Origin: Streptomyces diastatochromogenes
Lineage (GTDB): Bacteria; Actinomycetota; Actinomycetes; Streptomycetales; Streptomycetaceae
Assembly (NCBI GenBank): GCA_001550305.1
Contig: LRTP01000286.1
Coordinates: forward strand, 1 to 64,000
Length of the DNA: 64,000 nt
Reading direction: 5' to 3'
Below the pieces are notes generated by a model. The model searched no databases. It was not told the DNA's origin and worked only from the letters and a program-made list of their open reading frames with translations. Positions within the stretch are counted from its first letter, which is position 1. The number at the start of each line of letters is the position of its first letter. This document shows, piece by piece, positions 46,313 to 54,805 of the stretch. The position numbers and the translations under genes are program-made.

Positions 46313-46350
46313 CCCGGGCGGCGGAGACTTGGCGGTTGAGGCCGCCCGGG
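46313..46350 (-). terminator. Intra-operon hairpin upstream of the zinc-ribbon gene
   Basis: Perfect 10-bp arms CCCGGGCGGC (46313-46322) and GCCGCCCGGG (46341-46350), between the spdB-like stop and the zinc-ribbon gene on the minus strand. It may attenuate transcription between transfer and replication genes. Confidence 0.6.
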
Positions 46351-46356
46351 GGCCGG

Positions 46357-46686
46357 TCAGCGGCGCTTGCCCTCGGAGGCGATCAGGGAGCGGATCACCA
46401 GGGCGCAGATGGCGACGGATGCGCCGGTGATGGCGACCGCGAGGAGCATCGAGACCAGGACGGCGCCGACGACCAGGACCACGGCGGTCCCGCTGCCGAC
46501 GAGAGCGATGACGGCGCCGGGGGTCAGCTGCACAGTCGGCCGAGCCGGGACCTGTGTCGGGGCGACGACCGGGGCGGGAGCCGGGGTCTGCGGGGTGTGC
46601 TGGATGACAGCGGTCGGCTCGACGACGGCGGGCGGGGTCACCAGGCCGGTCGGCTGGGGCATGGTCGGGACCTTGGGACGGAACAT
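46357..46686 (-). CDS. Spd-like membrane protein
   Basis: 109 residues from the ATG at 46686 with gggaga upstream. A Pro/Thr/Gln-rich start (residues 1-50) is followed by two hydrophobic segments (GAVIALVGSGTAVVLVVGAVLVSMLLAVAITGASV). In AICEs such proteins help spread of the element through the recipient mycelium. I rate it Spd-like by size and position; no specific homolog is claimed. Confidence 0.75.
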   Translation of the reverse strand: MFRPKVPTMPQPTGLVTPPAVVEPTAVIQHTPQTPAPAPVVAPTQVPARPTVQLTPGAVIALVGSGTAVVLVVGAVLVSMLLAVAITGASVAICALVIRSLIASEGKRR

Positions 46687-46709
46687 GGCGGTTCTCCCTT
46701 CGCGGACGG

Positions 46710-46865
46710 TTACTTGACGGCGGTGTCGATGGCGGGGGCGAGCAGGCTGTCGGCGAGGAGGTAGCCGCCAAGGAGGAGCACGGCTATCAGCCACCAGGGC
46801 GGGCGGATGAGCTTGACGCCGAGCCAGCCGACGACGAGGAGGGCGAACCAGAGCGGGACCTGCAC
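46710..46865 (-). CDS. Very small membrane protein (51 aa)
   Basis: A GTG at 46865 with gggaga seven bases upstream opens 51 codons ending with TAA at 46712-46710. The sequence starts MQVPLWFALLVVGWLG and is almost fully hydrophobic, with two membrane segments (FALLVVGWLGVKLI and LIAVLLLGGYLLADSLL). It is 23 bases from the next gene in the operon. A small spread protein of the SpdB type is likely. Too short for most gene callers. Confidence 0.7.
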   Translation of the reverse strand: MQVPLWFALLVVGWLGVKLIRPPWWLIAVLLLGGYLLADSLLAPAIDTAVK

Positions 46866-46877
46866 GGGGTGTCTCCC

Positions 46878-47069
46878 TTAGCGGATGGAGCAGCGGTGGG
46901 TGCGGGCGGCGAGCTGGGCGGCGGACTGGCTGGAGTAGTCGGCCGACCAGCCGCAGCGGTCGTTGGTGCACACGGCGGCGTGCTTGGTGTGGCCGTGGCG
47001 GTCGCGGTGGGTGCCGATCTGCACCGGGCCGATCCGCATGACGGAGTGGAAGTGGTCACGGGCGGGCAT
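46878..47069 (-). CDS. Mobile element transfer protein
   Basis: 63 residues starting MPARDHFHSVMRIGPVQIG, followed by GHTKHAAVCTNDRCGWSADYS with a Cys-x4-Cys pair and a C-terminal HRCS. This is the small protein usually annotated as 'mobile element transfer protein' in Streptomyces AICEs. It is in the same tight operon, 12 bases before the 51-residue gene. Probably involved in spreading; exact role unknown. Confidence 0.8.
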   Translation of the reverse strand: MPARDHFHSVMRIGPVQIGTHRDRHGHTKHAAVCTNDRCGWSADYSSQSAAQLAARTHRCSIR

Positions 47070-47088
47070 GGCGGTCAGTCCTTCCGGG

Positions 47089-47745
47089 TCAGGTGAGTTG
47101 GGCGGCGATGGCGTCGGCGAGCTGGGGCGGGACGCCGAGGCGGGCGCGCAGGGTGTCGGTGTCGATGCGGGTACCAGTGCGGGCGTGGTGGTCGTTGGCG
47201 ACCTTGCGGGCGTGGTCGACCAGGGCGGCCGGGACCGGCGGAGCCGGGACGGGCTCGGCGGCGGGCAGGGCCGGGGCTTCCTCGGCCGCGGGGACTGGGG
47301 TGGCTTCCGGGGTATTGGTGGGGAGGGGTTCGGCGTCGATCTCGGGTTCGGGTGCGGGCGCCGGCGGAACCGGCACCTGGTCCCCGGTGGAGTGGGCGAG
47401 GAGGGTGCCGCCGAGGAAGGCGAGGGCGGGCCATCCGGCGATGCCGAAGCGCAGCCAGGCGGGCGGGTGGGCGAGGTCGAGGAATCCGGCGGTGGCCACG
47501 TTCGCGCCGAGGGACGCGAACAGCGCGATGACGAACCAGCACCAGGCCAGCCGGGACGGGCCGTCGCTCCGCAGCCGTCGCCAGGCAGCGACGAGAAGCA
47601 GGTCCACCGAGATCGGGTAGGCCCAGGCCTTCCACCCGTCCTGTCCGGCGGCGTCGGCGAGGTCGTGCAGGTGGGCGAAGGAGAGCGCTCCGGCGATGAC
47701 GGCCTGGACGAGGACGGCGTCCACGCGGAGAGCGGGCCGGGCCAT
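47089..47745 (-). CDS. DUF2637 transfer-associated membrane protein
   Basis: 218 residues from the ATG at 47745, which overlaps the preceding stop by one base. Four hydrophobic segments in the first half (VQAVIAGALSFAHL, WAYPISVDLLLVAAW, WCWFVIALFASLGANV, GWPALAFLGGTLLA) are the DUF2637 core. A Pro/Ala-rich linker follows, and a C-terminal helical piece has RIDTDTLRARLGVPPQLADA, like a DNA-binding helix-turn-helix. DUF2637 proteins are a common Spd-type partner of TraB in AICEs. Alternative GTG at 47748 adds one residue. Confidence 0.85.
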   Translation of the reverse strand: MARPALRVDAVLVQAVIAGALSFAHLHDLADAAGQDGWKAWAYPISVDLLLVAAWRRLRSDGPSRLAWCWFVIALFASLGANVATAGFLDLAHPPAWLRFGIAGWPALAFLGGTLLAHSTGDQVPVPPAPAPEPEIDAEPLPTNTPEATPVPAAEEAPALPAAEPVPAPPVPAALVDHARKVANDHHARTGTRIDTDTLRARLGVPPQLADAIAAQLT

Positions 47746-47948
47746 CACGAGCCGCCGGGGTAGTCGGGGCCGTCGGTGGGGTCGTAGCCAGGCGGGAAGG
47801 TGCCGGGCGGCGGCTCCGGCAGGGACGCGGCCAGCGACGGGCCCACAGCCTCGATGAAGCTGTCGTCTGCGCCGGACGTGTCGGCGTAGAGGGCGAGTTG
47901 GCCGAGCAGTAGAACGGTGCGGGCGAAGTCGTCGCAGTCGGGGCACAT
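47745..47948 (-). CDS. Small acidic hypothetical protein
   Basis: 67 residues starting MCPDCDDFARTVLLLG, with a CxxC pair at the very start and no other motif. It follows ggagag and overlaps the DUF2637 gene start. Tight packing argues it is real. Function unknown. Confidence 0.75.
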   Translation of the reverse strand: MCPDCDDFARTVLLLGQLALYADTSGADDSFIEAVGPSLAASLPEPPPGTFPPGYDPTDGPDYPGGS

Positions 47949-48021
47949 GACGTGCTCTCCCTTCCTCAGGCATGGAGGGGGTAGGGACCTGGCGCGATGC
48001 GGTCGCGCCGACCGGGGGAGG

Positions 48022-49377
48022 TCAGGCGGTGGCGGGGGCTGTCTTGGACAGCGGCACCCGGTCCGAGGGCAGCGCGGCGGTGGCGGGCCGGAAGGGCGCC
48101 AGCGCGGGCAGGTCCGGGGTGCGGTCGGCGTGCTTGTTGCAGAGGTTCACGGCCTCGCGCAGCGAGGTGTGCGGGGCGCGGATACGGGCCCAGCCGCCGG
48201 ACGAGTCTCCGGTGACGGCGATGCCGGGGGTGTCGGTGGGGATCTGGATGGCGGCGAGGACGGCGTCCGGGGAGATGTCCCCGAAGGCCATGTTCGCCGA
48301 GGATTCGTCGTTGACGCGGTGGGCGGTCCGGCCGGTGAGCTGCGCTCGCAGCATGGTGATGCCCTTGCCGAGTTCGGAGCCGAAGCGCTGCCCGCAGATC
48401 TCCAGGTAGATCCCCGCGGCACGGCCGAGCTGGGCGAGGCGGACCAGTGCGGTGATGATCCGGTCCCGGCGCTTCTCCTCGTCCTTGGTCGCGAACAGGG
48501 CCAGCTCGGCGACCTCGTCCACGAGGACCACGACCGGTACCGGGCGCAGGTGGTCGGGCAGGTCCCAGATGTCGGCGGCGATCTCCGCATCCGGCACGTT
48601 CACGGTGATCCGCTGCTCAGCCCGTATGAGCTGGTAGACGCCTTCCATGTGGGTGACGAGGGCTTCGAGGAGGTCGAGGGCGGTGTCAGGGTTGTCGGCG
48701 AGCGCGGAGAACCGGCGGGCGAGGGGGAAGAGTTCGACGCCCTGTTTGCAGTCGATGCCGACGAGCGCGACGTTCATCGGGGCGAGCCCGGCGACCAGGT
48801 TGCGCTGGTAGACGGACTTGCCGGACTCGGTGGCGCCGAGGGTCAGACCGTGCGGGACGGCCCGGTAGTCGCGGTAGTGCACCGCGCCGTCCTCGCGCAG
48901 GGCGACCGGAACCCGCATCGGAGCCGTATCGGTCCTGGCGGGCATCTGCACCCGCTTGAGGACGTCATAGCCGGTCATCCGCACCTCGACGACGCCGGAG
49001 CGCAGTTCCCGGGAGGTGACGCCGTACATGGAGAAGGAGTGGCGCAGCCGGTCCGTAGCAGCAGAGACGTCGAAGGCGTCCTGCCCGGGGCGGAGTTTGA
49101 GCCGGAGCACCAGGCCGGTCCGGGTGGGGCGGATCCGCAGGATACGAGGTGCCCGGGACTCGGGGACGGGCCGGTTGGTGATCCGGGCGAGGGTGAGGCG
49201 CCAGCGGGAGGGCGGGACGGTCAGCCCGCAGGCGTCCATGACGGAGGTGTAGCGGACCAGGACCCGCAGGGCGGCGAAGGCGGCACCGAAGGCCAGCCAG
49301 TACCAGGCGGGGCGCCGCCACCGCAGGATCACTGCGGAGGCGACGACCAGCAGCAGGGCGACCGTTAACGCGGTCAT
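48022..49377 (-). CDS. traB: TraB/TraSA-type FtsK-SpoIIIE DNA translocase
   Basis: 451 residues from the ATG at 49377. An N-terminal hydrophobic stretch (TALTVALLLVVASAVIL and WLAFGAAFAALRVLV) anchors the protein. The Walker A motif is GATESGKSVY and Walker B is VPVVVLVDEVAELAL. In Streptomyces one such hexameric pump moves double-stranded plasmid DNA between hyphae, in contrast to the type IV secretion of other bacteria. Two bases separate it from the upstream gene stop, so operon-coupled. The C-terminus (TPDLPALAPFRP and the rest) is shorter than FtsK's gamma domain. Confidence 0.93.
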   Translation of the reverse strand: MTALTVALLLVVASAVILRWRRPAWYWLAFGAAFAALRVLVRYTSVMDACGLTVPPSRWRLTLARITNRPVPESRAPRILRIRPTRTGLVLRLKLRPGQDAFDVSAATDRLRHSFSMYGVTSRELRSGVVEVRMTGYDVLKRVQMPARTDTAPMRVPVALREDGAVHYRDYRAVPHGLTLGATESGKSVYQRNLVAGLAPMNVALVGIDCKQGVELFPLARRFSALADNPDTALDLLEALVTHMEGVYQLIRAEQRITVNVPDAEIAADIWDLPDHLRPVPVVVLVDEVAELALFATKDEEKRRDRIITALVRLAQLGRAAGIYLEICGQRFGSELGKGITMLRAQLTGRTAHRVNDESSANMAFGDISPDAVLAAIQIPTDTPGIAVTGDSSGGWARIRAPHTSLREAVNLCNKHADRTPDLPALAPFRPATAALPSDRVPLSKTAPATA

Positions 49378-49379
49378 GA

Positions 49380-49733
49380 TCAGGCCGCCTTCGATGTCGA
49401 GGCAGCGGCGGCGAGCGAGGTGACCGCGACCGCGCGGAACGCGATCCCGTGCCGCTTCTGCCCGTTGAACTCGTTCTCCCACGCCGAGGCGACCAGACCC
49501 GTCAGCGCGACCGGGGTCCCCATGGCCAGGTCCTCGGAGACGCCGGGCTGGGGGACGGTGAGCTTGAGGATCTCCACCTCGTCGGGCGTGGAGAACATGA
49601 CCTCCACGGTCATCAGGGTCACGCCATCCTTGTCGAGGGCGATCTCACCGGTACGACGGTCCTTGACCTTCGGCTGCGGAGCCTTGGCGACCATCACGGT
49701 CGCGTTGGTGGTGTCGACGGGAATCTGACGCAT
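49380..49733 (-). CDS. SCO3933-family regulatory protein
   Basis: 117 residues from the ATG at 49733 (earlier starts in the same frame have no good ribosome site). Sequence MRQIPVDTTNATVMV, then KDRRTGEIALDKDGVTLMTVEVMF, ends in an Ala/Ser-rich tail. Such proteins are first genes of AICE transfer operons and are annotated as SCO3933 family regulators; function not established. It lies downstream of the twin palindromes at 49845-49884, which would control the operon. Confidence 0.8.
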   Translation of the reverse strand: MRQIPVDTTNATVMVAKAPQPKVKDRRTGEIALDKDGVTLMTVEVMFSTPDEVEILKLTVPQPGVSEDLAMGTPVALTGLVASAWENEFNGQKRHGIAFRAVAVTSLAAAASTSKAA

Positions 49734-49844
49734 GATGGAACTCCCTTTCAGGGGCGGGAGCGGCGTACTTGCTTGGCGGTGGGTCGCCGCTCCTGTGCGT
49801 TGACGGGTGGCCCGCAGCAAAGTCGCGGGCGTTCGCGTTTCAAT

Positions 49845-49884
49845 CTGGTGCGCACCAGTAGGTTGCATCTGGTGCGCACCAGAT
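49845..49884. promoter_or_regulatory. Twin palindromic operators
   Basis: CTGGTGCGCACCAG at 49845-49858 and the 18-bp palindrome ATCTGGTGCGCACCAGAT at 49867-49884, centres 24 bp apart. They sit between the XRE gene and the transfer/replication operon, the likely binding sites of the element's GntR regulator. Confidence 0.8.
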
Positions 49885-50071
49885 GTCAAGCGTTGTCGCC
49901 GGTCCGGCTCTCCAACTCGCCTTTCTGCGACGCTTCTAGAGAACCGCTCCTGCCAACGCCCCGGTAGCCAACAGGGGTTAACACCCGGCGCGTTAACCCC
50001 TGCCGACCTGCGCGGATGTGAGGCATGCTGCTATTAGGGCTTGGCAACCACAGGTGGGGCGAGGCGACGTG
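49885..50071. other. Divergent control region of the AICE
   Basis: About 190 bases between the operators and the XRE gene, with an AT-rich stretch and an imperfect repeat of GGGGTTAACACC and GCGTTAACCCC near 49973-49999 (a palindromic GGGTTAAC/GTTAACCC pair). Likely promoters of both divergent units; no clear -35/-10 could be fixed. Confidence 0.5.
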
Positions 50072-51202
50072 ATGAACGGACTCAAGGCAGCGCGGAGCGC
50101 ACGAGAGTGGTCGCAGGAGCGGCTAGTTCGAGAGATCGAACGCCATGCGCATCAGCACATGCTCACCGTCGCATCCACGGCCAGCCTGCGCGTCTACGTC
50201 TCGGAGTGGGAAAACGGCCGCCGTTCGATCTCGGCCCGCTACGCGAAGATCCTGCGCGCTCTCCTCGGCATCACGGACGACGAACTGCATGGCAGGGGCG
50301 AGGCGTTGGCCGCACCCGTCGTGGCTGACGGATACGACGAACTCATAAGCCGGATCGACGCCGCCCGCAGCGTCAGCCTGACCATGGTGACGACATTCAT
50401 GGATCAGACGGAACTGTTCAGGACCATGGACCGGCAGATGGGCGCCGCGAGCCTTGTCGACCCGATGACGGGGCACCTGGCGAAGCTCGAGGACGCGCTC
50501 ACCTTCGCCGTACTTCCGGAGACCCGGCGCCCGGTCGCCCTCGCGTTGGCAGGGGCCGCAACGCTGGCCGCATGGCAGGCACTTGACGTGGGCGCCGTGG
50601 AACGAGCCTGGCGGCACTATGAGTTGGGCAAGCGGGCGGCACAGGAGGCTGACGAGCCGATGTATCTCGCGCACGCCACGGCCGAGCAGGCGTATGTGCT
50701 GTGCGACGCGGGCCGGGCCTCCGTCGCGGTCCAGCTGATACGGGATGCCCAACGCGTCGGCGGCAAGGCGATGTCCCCACGACTCACAGCCTGGTTGTAC
50801 GCGGCCGAAGCCGAGATCTGCGCCCGGGCGGGGATGCCGGACGACTGCCGGCGGGCGCTGGAAAACGCGATGCGATGCCTGCCGCCGGGGCAGGAAGCCC
50901 GAGACGCGGACATGCTGAGCATCTTCTTGAACGAGGGGCACCTCAGCAGGTGGCGCGGCAACGCACTCGCCCTGATAGGTGACGACGAAGCAGTGACCAG
51001 CTTGTACGACGCCCTAGATTCCGCAGACCCCACCTTCATACGAGCGTCGGCGGGAGTGCGCTGCGATCTCGCCCAGGCGCACATGGCGCGCGGCGAATAC
51101 GACCAGGCGCACGAGCACCTGCGGCAGGCTCGACTGCTGGCGAGTCGTACCGGATCAGTGCGTCATCGGCGCCGGATCGAACAACTCACGCAGCAGTTGT
51201 AG
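50072..51202 (+). CDS. XRE-family regulator with TPR-like C-terminal part
   Basis: 376 residues from the ATG at 50072 (a GTG at 50069 is adjacent). The N-terminal HTH is [19 protein letters not shown], followed by [21 protein letters not shown]. The rest is mainly helical with TPR-like pairs (around [17 protein letters not shown] and [17 protein letters not shown]). This type of regulator often reads signals such as mycelial contacts or peptides. It overlaps the end of the GntR-Nudix gene (convergent, 17 bp). It may activate transfer, in the role that Pra has in pSAM2, but it is not Pra by sequence. Confidence 0.8.
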   Translation: MNGLKAARSAREWSQERLVREIERHAHQHMLTVASTASLRVYVSEWENGRRSISARYAKILRALLGITDDELHGRGEALAAPVVADGYDELISRIDAARSVSLTMVTTFMDQTELFRTMDRQMGAASLVDPMTGHLAKLEDALTFAVLPETRRPVALALAGAATLAAWQALDVGAVERAWRHYELGKRAAQEADEPMYLAHATAEQAYVLCDAGRASVAVQLIRDAQRVGGKAMSPRLTAWLYAAEAEICARAGMPDDCRRALENAMRCLPPGQEARDADMLSIFLNEGHLSRWRGNALALIGDDEAVTSLYDALDSADPTFIRASAGVRCDLAQAHMARGEYDQAHEHLRQARLLASRTGSVRHRRRIEQLTQQL

Positions 51203-51980
51203 GCGCGGCTCCAGCACCCCGTGAGGCGAGCACGTGCAGGAGAGCCACGAGCGTCCCTGAGCCCATGAGCTCACCGCGGGTCATCAGGCCGGGAATGTCC
51301 GCGAGAGGCACCCAGGCGACGTGCCCCGCTTCTTCGAGGTCGGTCGGTTCTCCGACGAGCTTCGCACCCTGGCCGACGTAGATCTCGTGGGGTGAGTCGA
51401 CCATGCCGACCATGGGCTGATAGGTGACTACGTGTTCCAGGGCATCCGGCCGCCAGCCGGTCTCTTCCTCGACTTCCCGCAGTGCGGCCTGCGCGGCGTC
51501 TTCTCCCTCGTCAACGATGCCGCCGGGCAACTCCCAGCCGAACGAGTCGGGGACGAAGCGGTAGCGCCAGAGCATCAACACGCGGTCCTGGTCGTCGAGG
51601 ACGGCGGCGATGGCGACGTGATGAAGCCGTACGACGTGATGCTCGAAGCGTTCGACGCCGGGCGGCTCGACGTCCACCAGGCTGAGCTTCACCCAACGGT
51701 TGTCGTACACGGTCCGCTCACCGTGAATCTGCCACGGCTCCACGTCTGTTGGCGTCTCAGTGCTCACAGACCGGTCCGGCACGCGGTACGAGCTACGGCC
51801 GTGCACCTCGATGGCGCCCTCGGCGATGAGCTTGGCCAGCACCTGGCGAAGGGCCGTACGGCCGATGCTCAGTTCTTCCGACAGGGTGCGCTCAGACGGG
51901 AGCTTGGAGCCAGGCTGATACTTGCCCGTTGAGATCCACTCGCGAATCGTGAGGTAGACCCGCTCCGACTTCGGTCCCAT
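51186..51980 (-). CDS. GntR-Nudix fusion, KorSA/Pif-like
   Basis: 264 residues from the ATG at 51980; an in-frame GTG at 52037 would add 19. The N-terminal GntR winged helix ([29 protein letters not shown]) is KorSA-like, and the C-terminal part is a Nudix domain with the box [23 protein letters not shown], all residues of GX5EX7REUXEEXGU present. In pSAM2 KorSA (GntR repressor of transfer) and Pif (Nudix immunity factor) are separate genes. Here one chain would repress transfer and give immunity to the same element. The twin palindromes at 49845 are its likely sites. Confidence 0.85.
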   Translation of the reverse strand: MGPKSERVYLTIREWISTGKYQPGSKLPSERTLSEELSIGRTALRQVLAKLIAEGAIEVHGRSSYRVPDRSVSTETPTDVEPWQIHGERTVYDNRWVKLSLVDVEPPGVERFEHHVVRLHHVAIAAVLDDQDRVLMLWRYRFVPDSFGWELPGGIVDEGEDAAQAALREVEEETGWRPDALEHVVTYQPMVGMVDSPHEIYVGQGAKLVGEPTDLEEAGHVAWVPLADIPGLMTRGELMGSGTLVALLHVLASRGAGAAPTTAA

Positions 51981-52037
51981 CCTGTGAGCACGCTCCCTGC
52001 GTCCTGTGATGCTGGTCCGCTCCAGCGTAGCGACCAC

Positions 52038-52548
52038 ATACGAAAATCCGTAGGTGGTTGGCCGTTGCTGCTGATCGCCAAGGGGCGCGGTAGAACTTTC
52101 CCTACTTCATCAAGGCCCGCGCACGGCGCGGGCGCGCGCCGCCTTGTCGGCGGGGCCGCCGCCCTGTCTTCGCCAGCGGCGGCCCCGCCCGGCGGCGCGC
52201 TACGTGCAGCGGGCGGAGTAGGTATGCCCAGCAAGGTCTGGCCAGTCAATGGGCGGCATCGCTGGGCGGTTTACGTGGCTGAAGCGCGGCCGACTGCGGC
52301 CATAGCCGTAGTGCTGTTGAACAGGCTGGCTGCGGAAGGGGTGGCGCCGGGGCCGGGCACCCATGCCGGGCAGGAACGGCCGGCATGGGTAAGCCGCCGT
52401 ACCGCCGCCGTCACGGATGCGAGAGCGTGAGCGGACCATCGCCCGGAGATTGGCGGACGTAGAGCAGCTGCTGCCGCGATGTGGCTGGGCCCGTCGTGGG
52501 CGCTCCGCTAGGTGCGCCCCGGTGGATGAACAGCATTCGACATTCGGG
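52038..52548. other. Noncoding region with strong GC hairpin (possible replication or transfer origin)
   Basis: About 510 bases. It holds a GC-rich cluster of inverted repeats at about 52110-52210, the strongest a perfect 14-bp stem (52149-52162 with 52176-52189, 13-base loop). A ggag-tagged ATG at 52224 opens a 68-codon frame (to 52430) without recognisable homology. A second frame from 52417 is even weaker. Placement suggests oriV, single-strand origin or clt; no direct proof. Confidence 0.5.
52224..52430 (+). CDS. Possible small protein (68 aa)
   Basis: ATG at 52224, ggag five bases upstream, starting MPSKVWPVNGRHRWAV. Mid-GC, no motif recognised. It lies between the GC hairpin and the cargo and may be a chance frame. 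Confidence 0.35.
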   Translation: MPSKVWPVNGRHRWAVYVAEARPTAAIAVVLLNRLAAEGVAPGPGTHAGQERPAWVSRRTAAVTDARA

Positions 52549-53745
52549 CTAGGGTGCTTCCGCAACGCCGCTACTAAGATTTCGATGTTCTTCCCTGAAC
52601 TCAACTTCTAGATCTATCATCCACGAGAAAATGTTTAGAAAATTGGGCATCTTCACATCTGCGCCAGCCCTTGATGCCCAAGTTTGCAGGACAGCAGAGA
52701 TGAAGCCGCGGAACTGGATCATGAATCCCATGGGGTGATCACCGGTCTCACCCACGGGCATCTTCAGGGTGATTTCCTTGACCAGCCGGAACACTATTTC
52801 GTATCGGGTCAGAAAATCGGGATGTGTCTCCTGGTCGCCCGTGGAAATCCAACTCTCCGATACGTGCGCCAATGCCACCAAGGCGACCATGGAGCCACCA
52901 ATGGCACGATAAGTACGGGCACGAGATGCGTTCTCTGTAAAAAGTCCGGACAAGAGGATGAATGCTCCGACGTCCGCTTCCACCTCCTTTTTTTGATCCT
53001 CGTTCAGCTTGGCAATCACATCGTGAATACCGATTCGATTCAACCAGTCACCGACAGTTTTCCTGACGGTCCGCGAGTGGCGAAATGAAGAATCTGTATG
53101 TCCAAGCATATGGTGGCAAAATTCGTGGGCAATTACAAATTGTTCGACTGCGTTCACCAAATTGAAGTAATCGCCCTCCTTCCTGCGTCGGGGCAGGTCA
53201 ATGTGGAGAGCGTCCGTGGCGCGTACGTGTCGTTCGGCGGCCCACGTATGGACGGCTTGATCAGTCACATCGATGGGTTCAAATGCGGCACGTTCAATCT
53301 CCTCCAAGATCATCTGGGTCGTTTCCGTGTCGTCATCGTTAAAGTTAACCTCCTTCCCTGCCGTCAGGATGGAGTCGTAGAAATGGCTGAAGAGCGTAGT
53401 GTAGATCATGGCGGCCATGGTGAAGCCGTAGTTCAGTTCAATAATTCCAGCGCTTCTGAAAGAAGAAGCTTCAGCATTGGCCTCCCCTTTGAAGGCGCGC
53501 GCTACAAAGATGTTACGCATGGTGGCCTTCCATTCGACAGGGGCGATGTCGATCAGGGCTTTCGTTGCGCTATCGAGTTCCGGACAGTTGGAGTGTTCTG
53601 GCCTCCATCCAAGAAATTCGGCATACTTCTGGTCGCTCACGAGTTCTCGGCGATCGGCCTGTTCGAAGAGTGTCTTCCAAAAATTCTCTTCCGGCCTGCC
53701 GCAGTCTACGTAGAATCGGCGACGAGATTCACTAAGTTTCCACAT
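52549..53745 (-). CDS. Zinc-metallopeptidase-like cargo protein
   Basis: 398 residues from the ATG at 53745. An HExxH motif is H207-E208-F-C-H211 in FVIAHEFCHHML, and the downstream glutamate pattern is KEVEADVGAF (E254 to D258), as in gluzincins of the M48/M78 style. There is no signal peptide and no membrane segment. GC is low: in 53101-53160 I counted 26 of 60 (43%). The gene has no known partner motif; it lies downstream of the TIGR04255-led operon and may be its effector or regulator protease. Function unknown. Confidence 0.8.
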   Translation of the reverse strand: MWKLSESRRRFYVDCGRPEENFWKTLFEQADRRELVSDQKYAEFLGWRPEHSNCPELDSATKALIDIAPVEWKATMRNIFVARAFKGEANAEASSFRSAGIIELNYGFTMAAMIYTTLFSHFYDSILTAGKEVNFNDDDTETTQMILEEIERAAFEPIDVTDQAVHTWAAERHVRATDALHIDLPRRRKEGDYFNLVNAVEQFVIAHEFCHHMLGHTDSSFRHSRTVRKTVGDWLNRIGIHDVIAKLNEDQKKEVEADVGAFILLSGLFTENASRARTYRAIGGSMVALVALAHVSESWISTGDQETHPDFLTRYEIVFRLVKEITLKMPVGETGDHPMGFMIQFRGFISAVLQTWASRAGADVKMPNFLNIFSWMIDLEVEFREEHRNLSSGVAEAP

Positions 53746-53946
53746 GTGCCCCCCCTGAATTCTTTGCGACTACTCCCTAAGGTAATCGAATCATGATGGC
53801 ACTGATAAGATCCGTTGTCAGCCAGATTTCGCGGAGCGGGGTGAATTTCCACCTACGTGACAACGTCGACGTACAGGGGCGGACTGGCACGCACACTTGC
53901 CCTTGACGCGGTCATTGTCCGCCGACCTGGACGGTTGCGCCCCCAG
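53746..53946. other. Short intergenic region between cargo transcripts
   Basis: 201 bases of lower GC that hold the promoter of the metallopeptidase-like gene and the end of the three-gene operon. No palindrome noted. Confidence 0.4.
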
Positions 53947-54345
53947 TCAAATCCACTCGGCAGCTTTAGCAAGCTTGCGCTTGGCCCCAGTAGTTCTGTT
54001 GCCTTTTAGGTCGATGACCAGTGCATGCCCCGGGAAGTAGTCAACCGGATCTCTTTCCACATCCTGACCAAGTTCACGAAGCAGTGAAACGGTCCATTTG
54101 CACGCATCAGTGTAGGCGGCAAATATGGGCAGTTCGAAGAGTTCTGCGACAGTTTTCCCAGCGGCAATGATGTCCTCTTCGAGGAATGTAGACATGCCAT
54201 CGTCGGATGAACTGTTGGCCATGGCGTTGGAAGAAATCCTCCGCCCTGTTCCGTCCTCGGTTTGCCTGATCCACTCGGGTTTCAAAAGGCGGATCACTGT
54301 TAGCTCACTCAGGACAACTTGAGCAGATGCGGAATCATCGCCCAC
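53947..54345 (-). CDS. Cargo hypothetical protein, third gene of operon
   Basis: 132 residues from a GTG at 54345 with ggaag upstream, 10 bases from the previous stop. Rich in Ser/Asp/Asn early (MANSSSDDGM), then an EEDIIAAGKTVAELFELPIF helix-like block and a C-terminal DLKGNRTTGAKRKLAKAAEW. No motif recognised, no signal peptide. The tight spacing and shared low GC support one operon. Confidence 0.75.
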   Translation of the reverse strand: MGDDSASAQVVLSELTVIRLLKPEWIRQTEDGTGRRISSNAMANSSSDDGMSTFLEEDIIAAGKTVAELFELPIFAAYTDACKWTVSLLRELGQDVERDPVDYFPGHALVIDLKGNRTTGAKRKLAKAAEWI

Positions 54346-54355
54346 TTGCTTCCGC

Positions 54356-54805
54356 CTAAAGTCCGGCGATCACGCGAAGAGCCCTGGCTATCTTACTCTC
54401 GGCCATATCGAGACTCGTTTCCCACTCATCCCCGTTGGCTCCTTCGAAGTAGGCCTCTCCGCCATCCTGGTCGAACTGAATGAAGAGATAGTTATCCGAG
54501 CGCTCCCACTCGAACCCTAGAGCTCCGTCATCGCCGATCGTGAAGAAGGGTCTCGGTGCACCTACGGGGAGTTTCGCGATCCATTCCACGCATGTGCGCT
54601 TGGAGATATCGGAAACACGTGGATCCGATGCTGAGCGAACCAGCACTTCACGCACCAGGGGTGTTGCCCAGTCGTTCTGCGATGTCGAGTACAGAAGGGT
54701 GCTGACGTAGCTTGAGCTGGCTCGCCCTTGCTCGGGTGCCCCTGTCAGCGTGGACGGATCCGCTGCCCGCTTCGGGCCCCACATTGAATCGACCGCAGTG
54801 CTCAT
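54356..54805 (-). CDS. Cargo hypothetical protein, second gene of operon
   Basis: 149 residues from the ATG at 54805, which shares a base with the preceding TGA stop. Contains FFTIGDDGALGFEWERSDNYLFIQFDQDGGEAYFEGANG, an acidic beta-like stretch that might bind metal or a partner, and RALRVIAGL at the end. No motif recognised. Translational coupling with the TIGR04255-like gene implies a 1:1 partner. Confidence 0.75.
   Translation of the reverse strand: MSTAVDSMWGPKRAADPSTLTGAPEQGRASSSYVSTLLYSTSQNDWATPLVREVLVRSASDPRVSDISKRTCVEWIAKLPVGAPRPFFTIGDDGALGFEWERSDNYLFIQFDQDGGEAYFEGANGDEWETSLDMAESKIARALRVIAGL

Noticed and set aside
52417-52611. Short frame downstream of the AICE GC hairpin
   Set aside because: No ribosome site, overlaps the stop of the other small frame, no homology.
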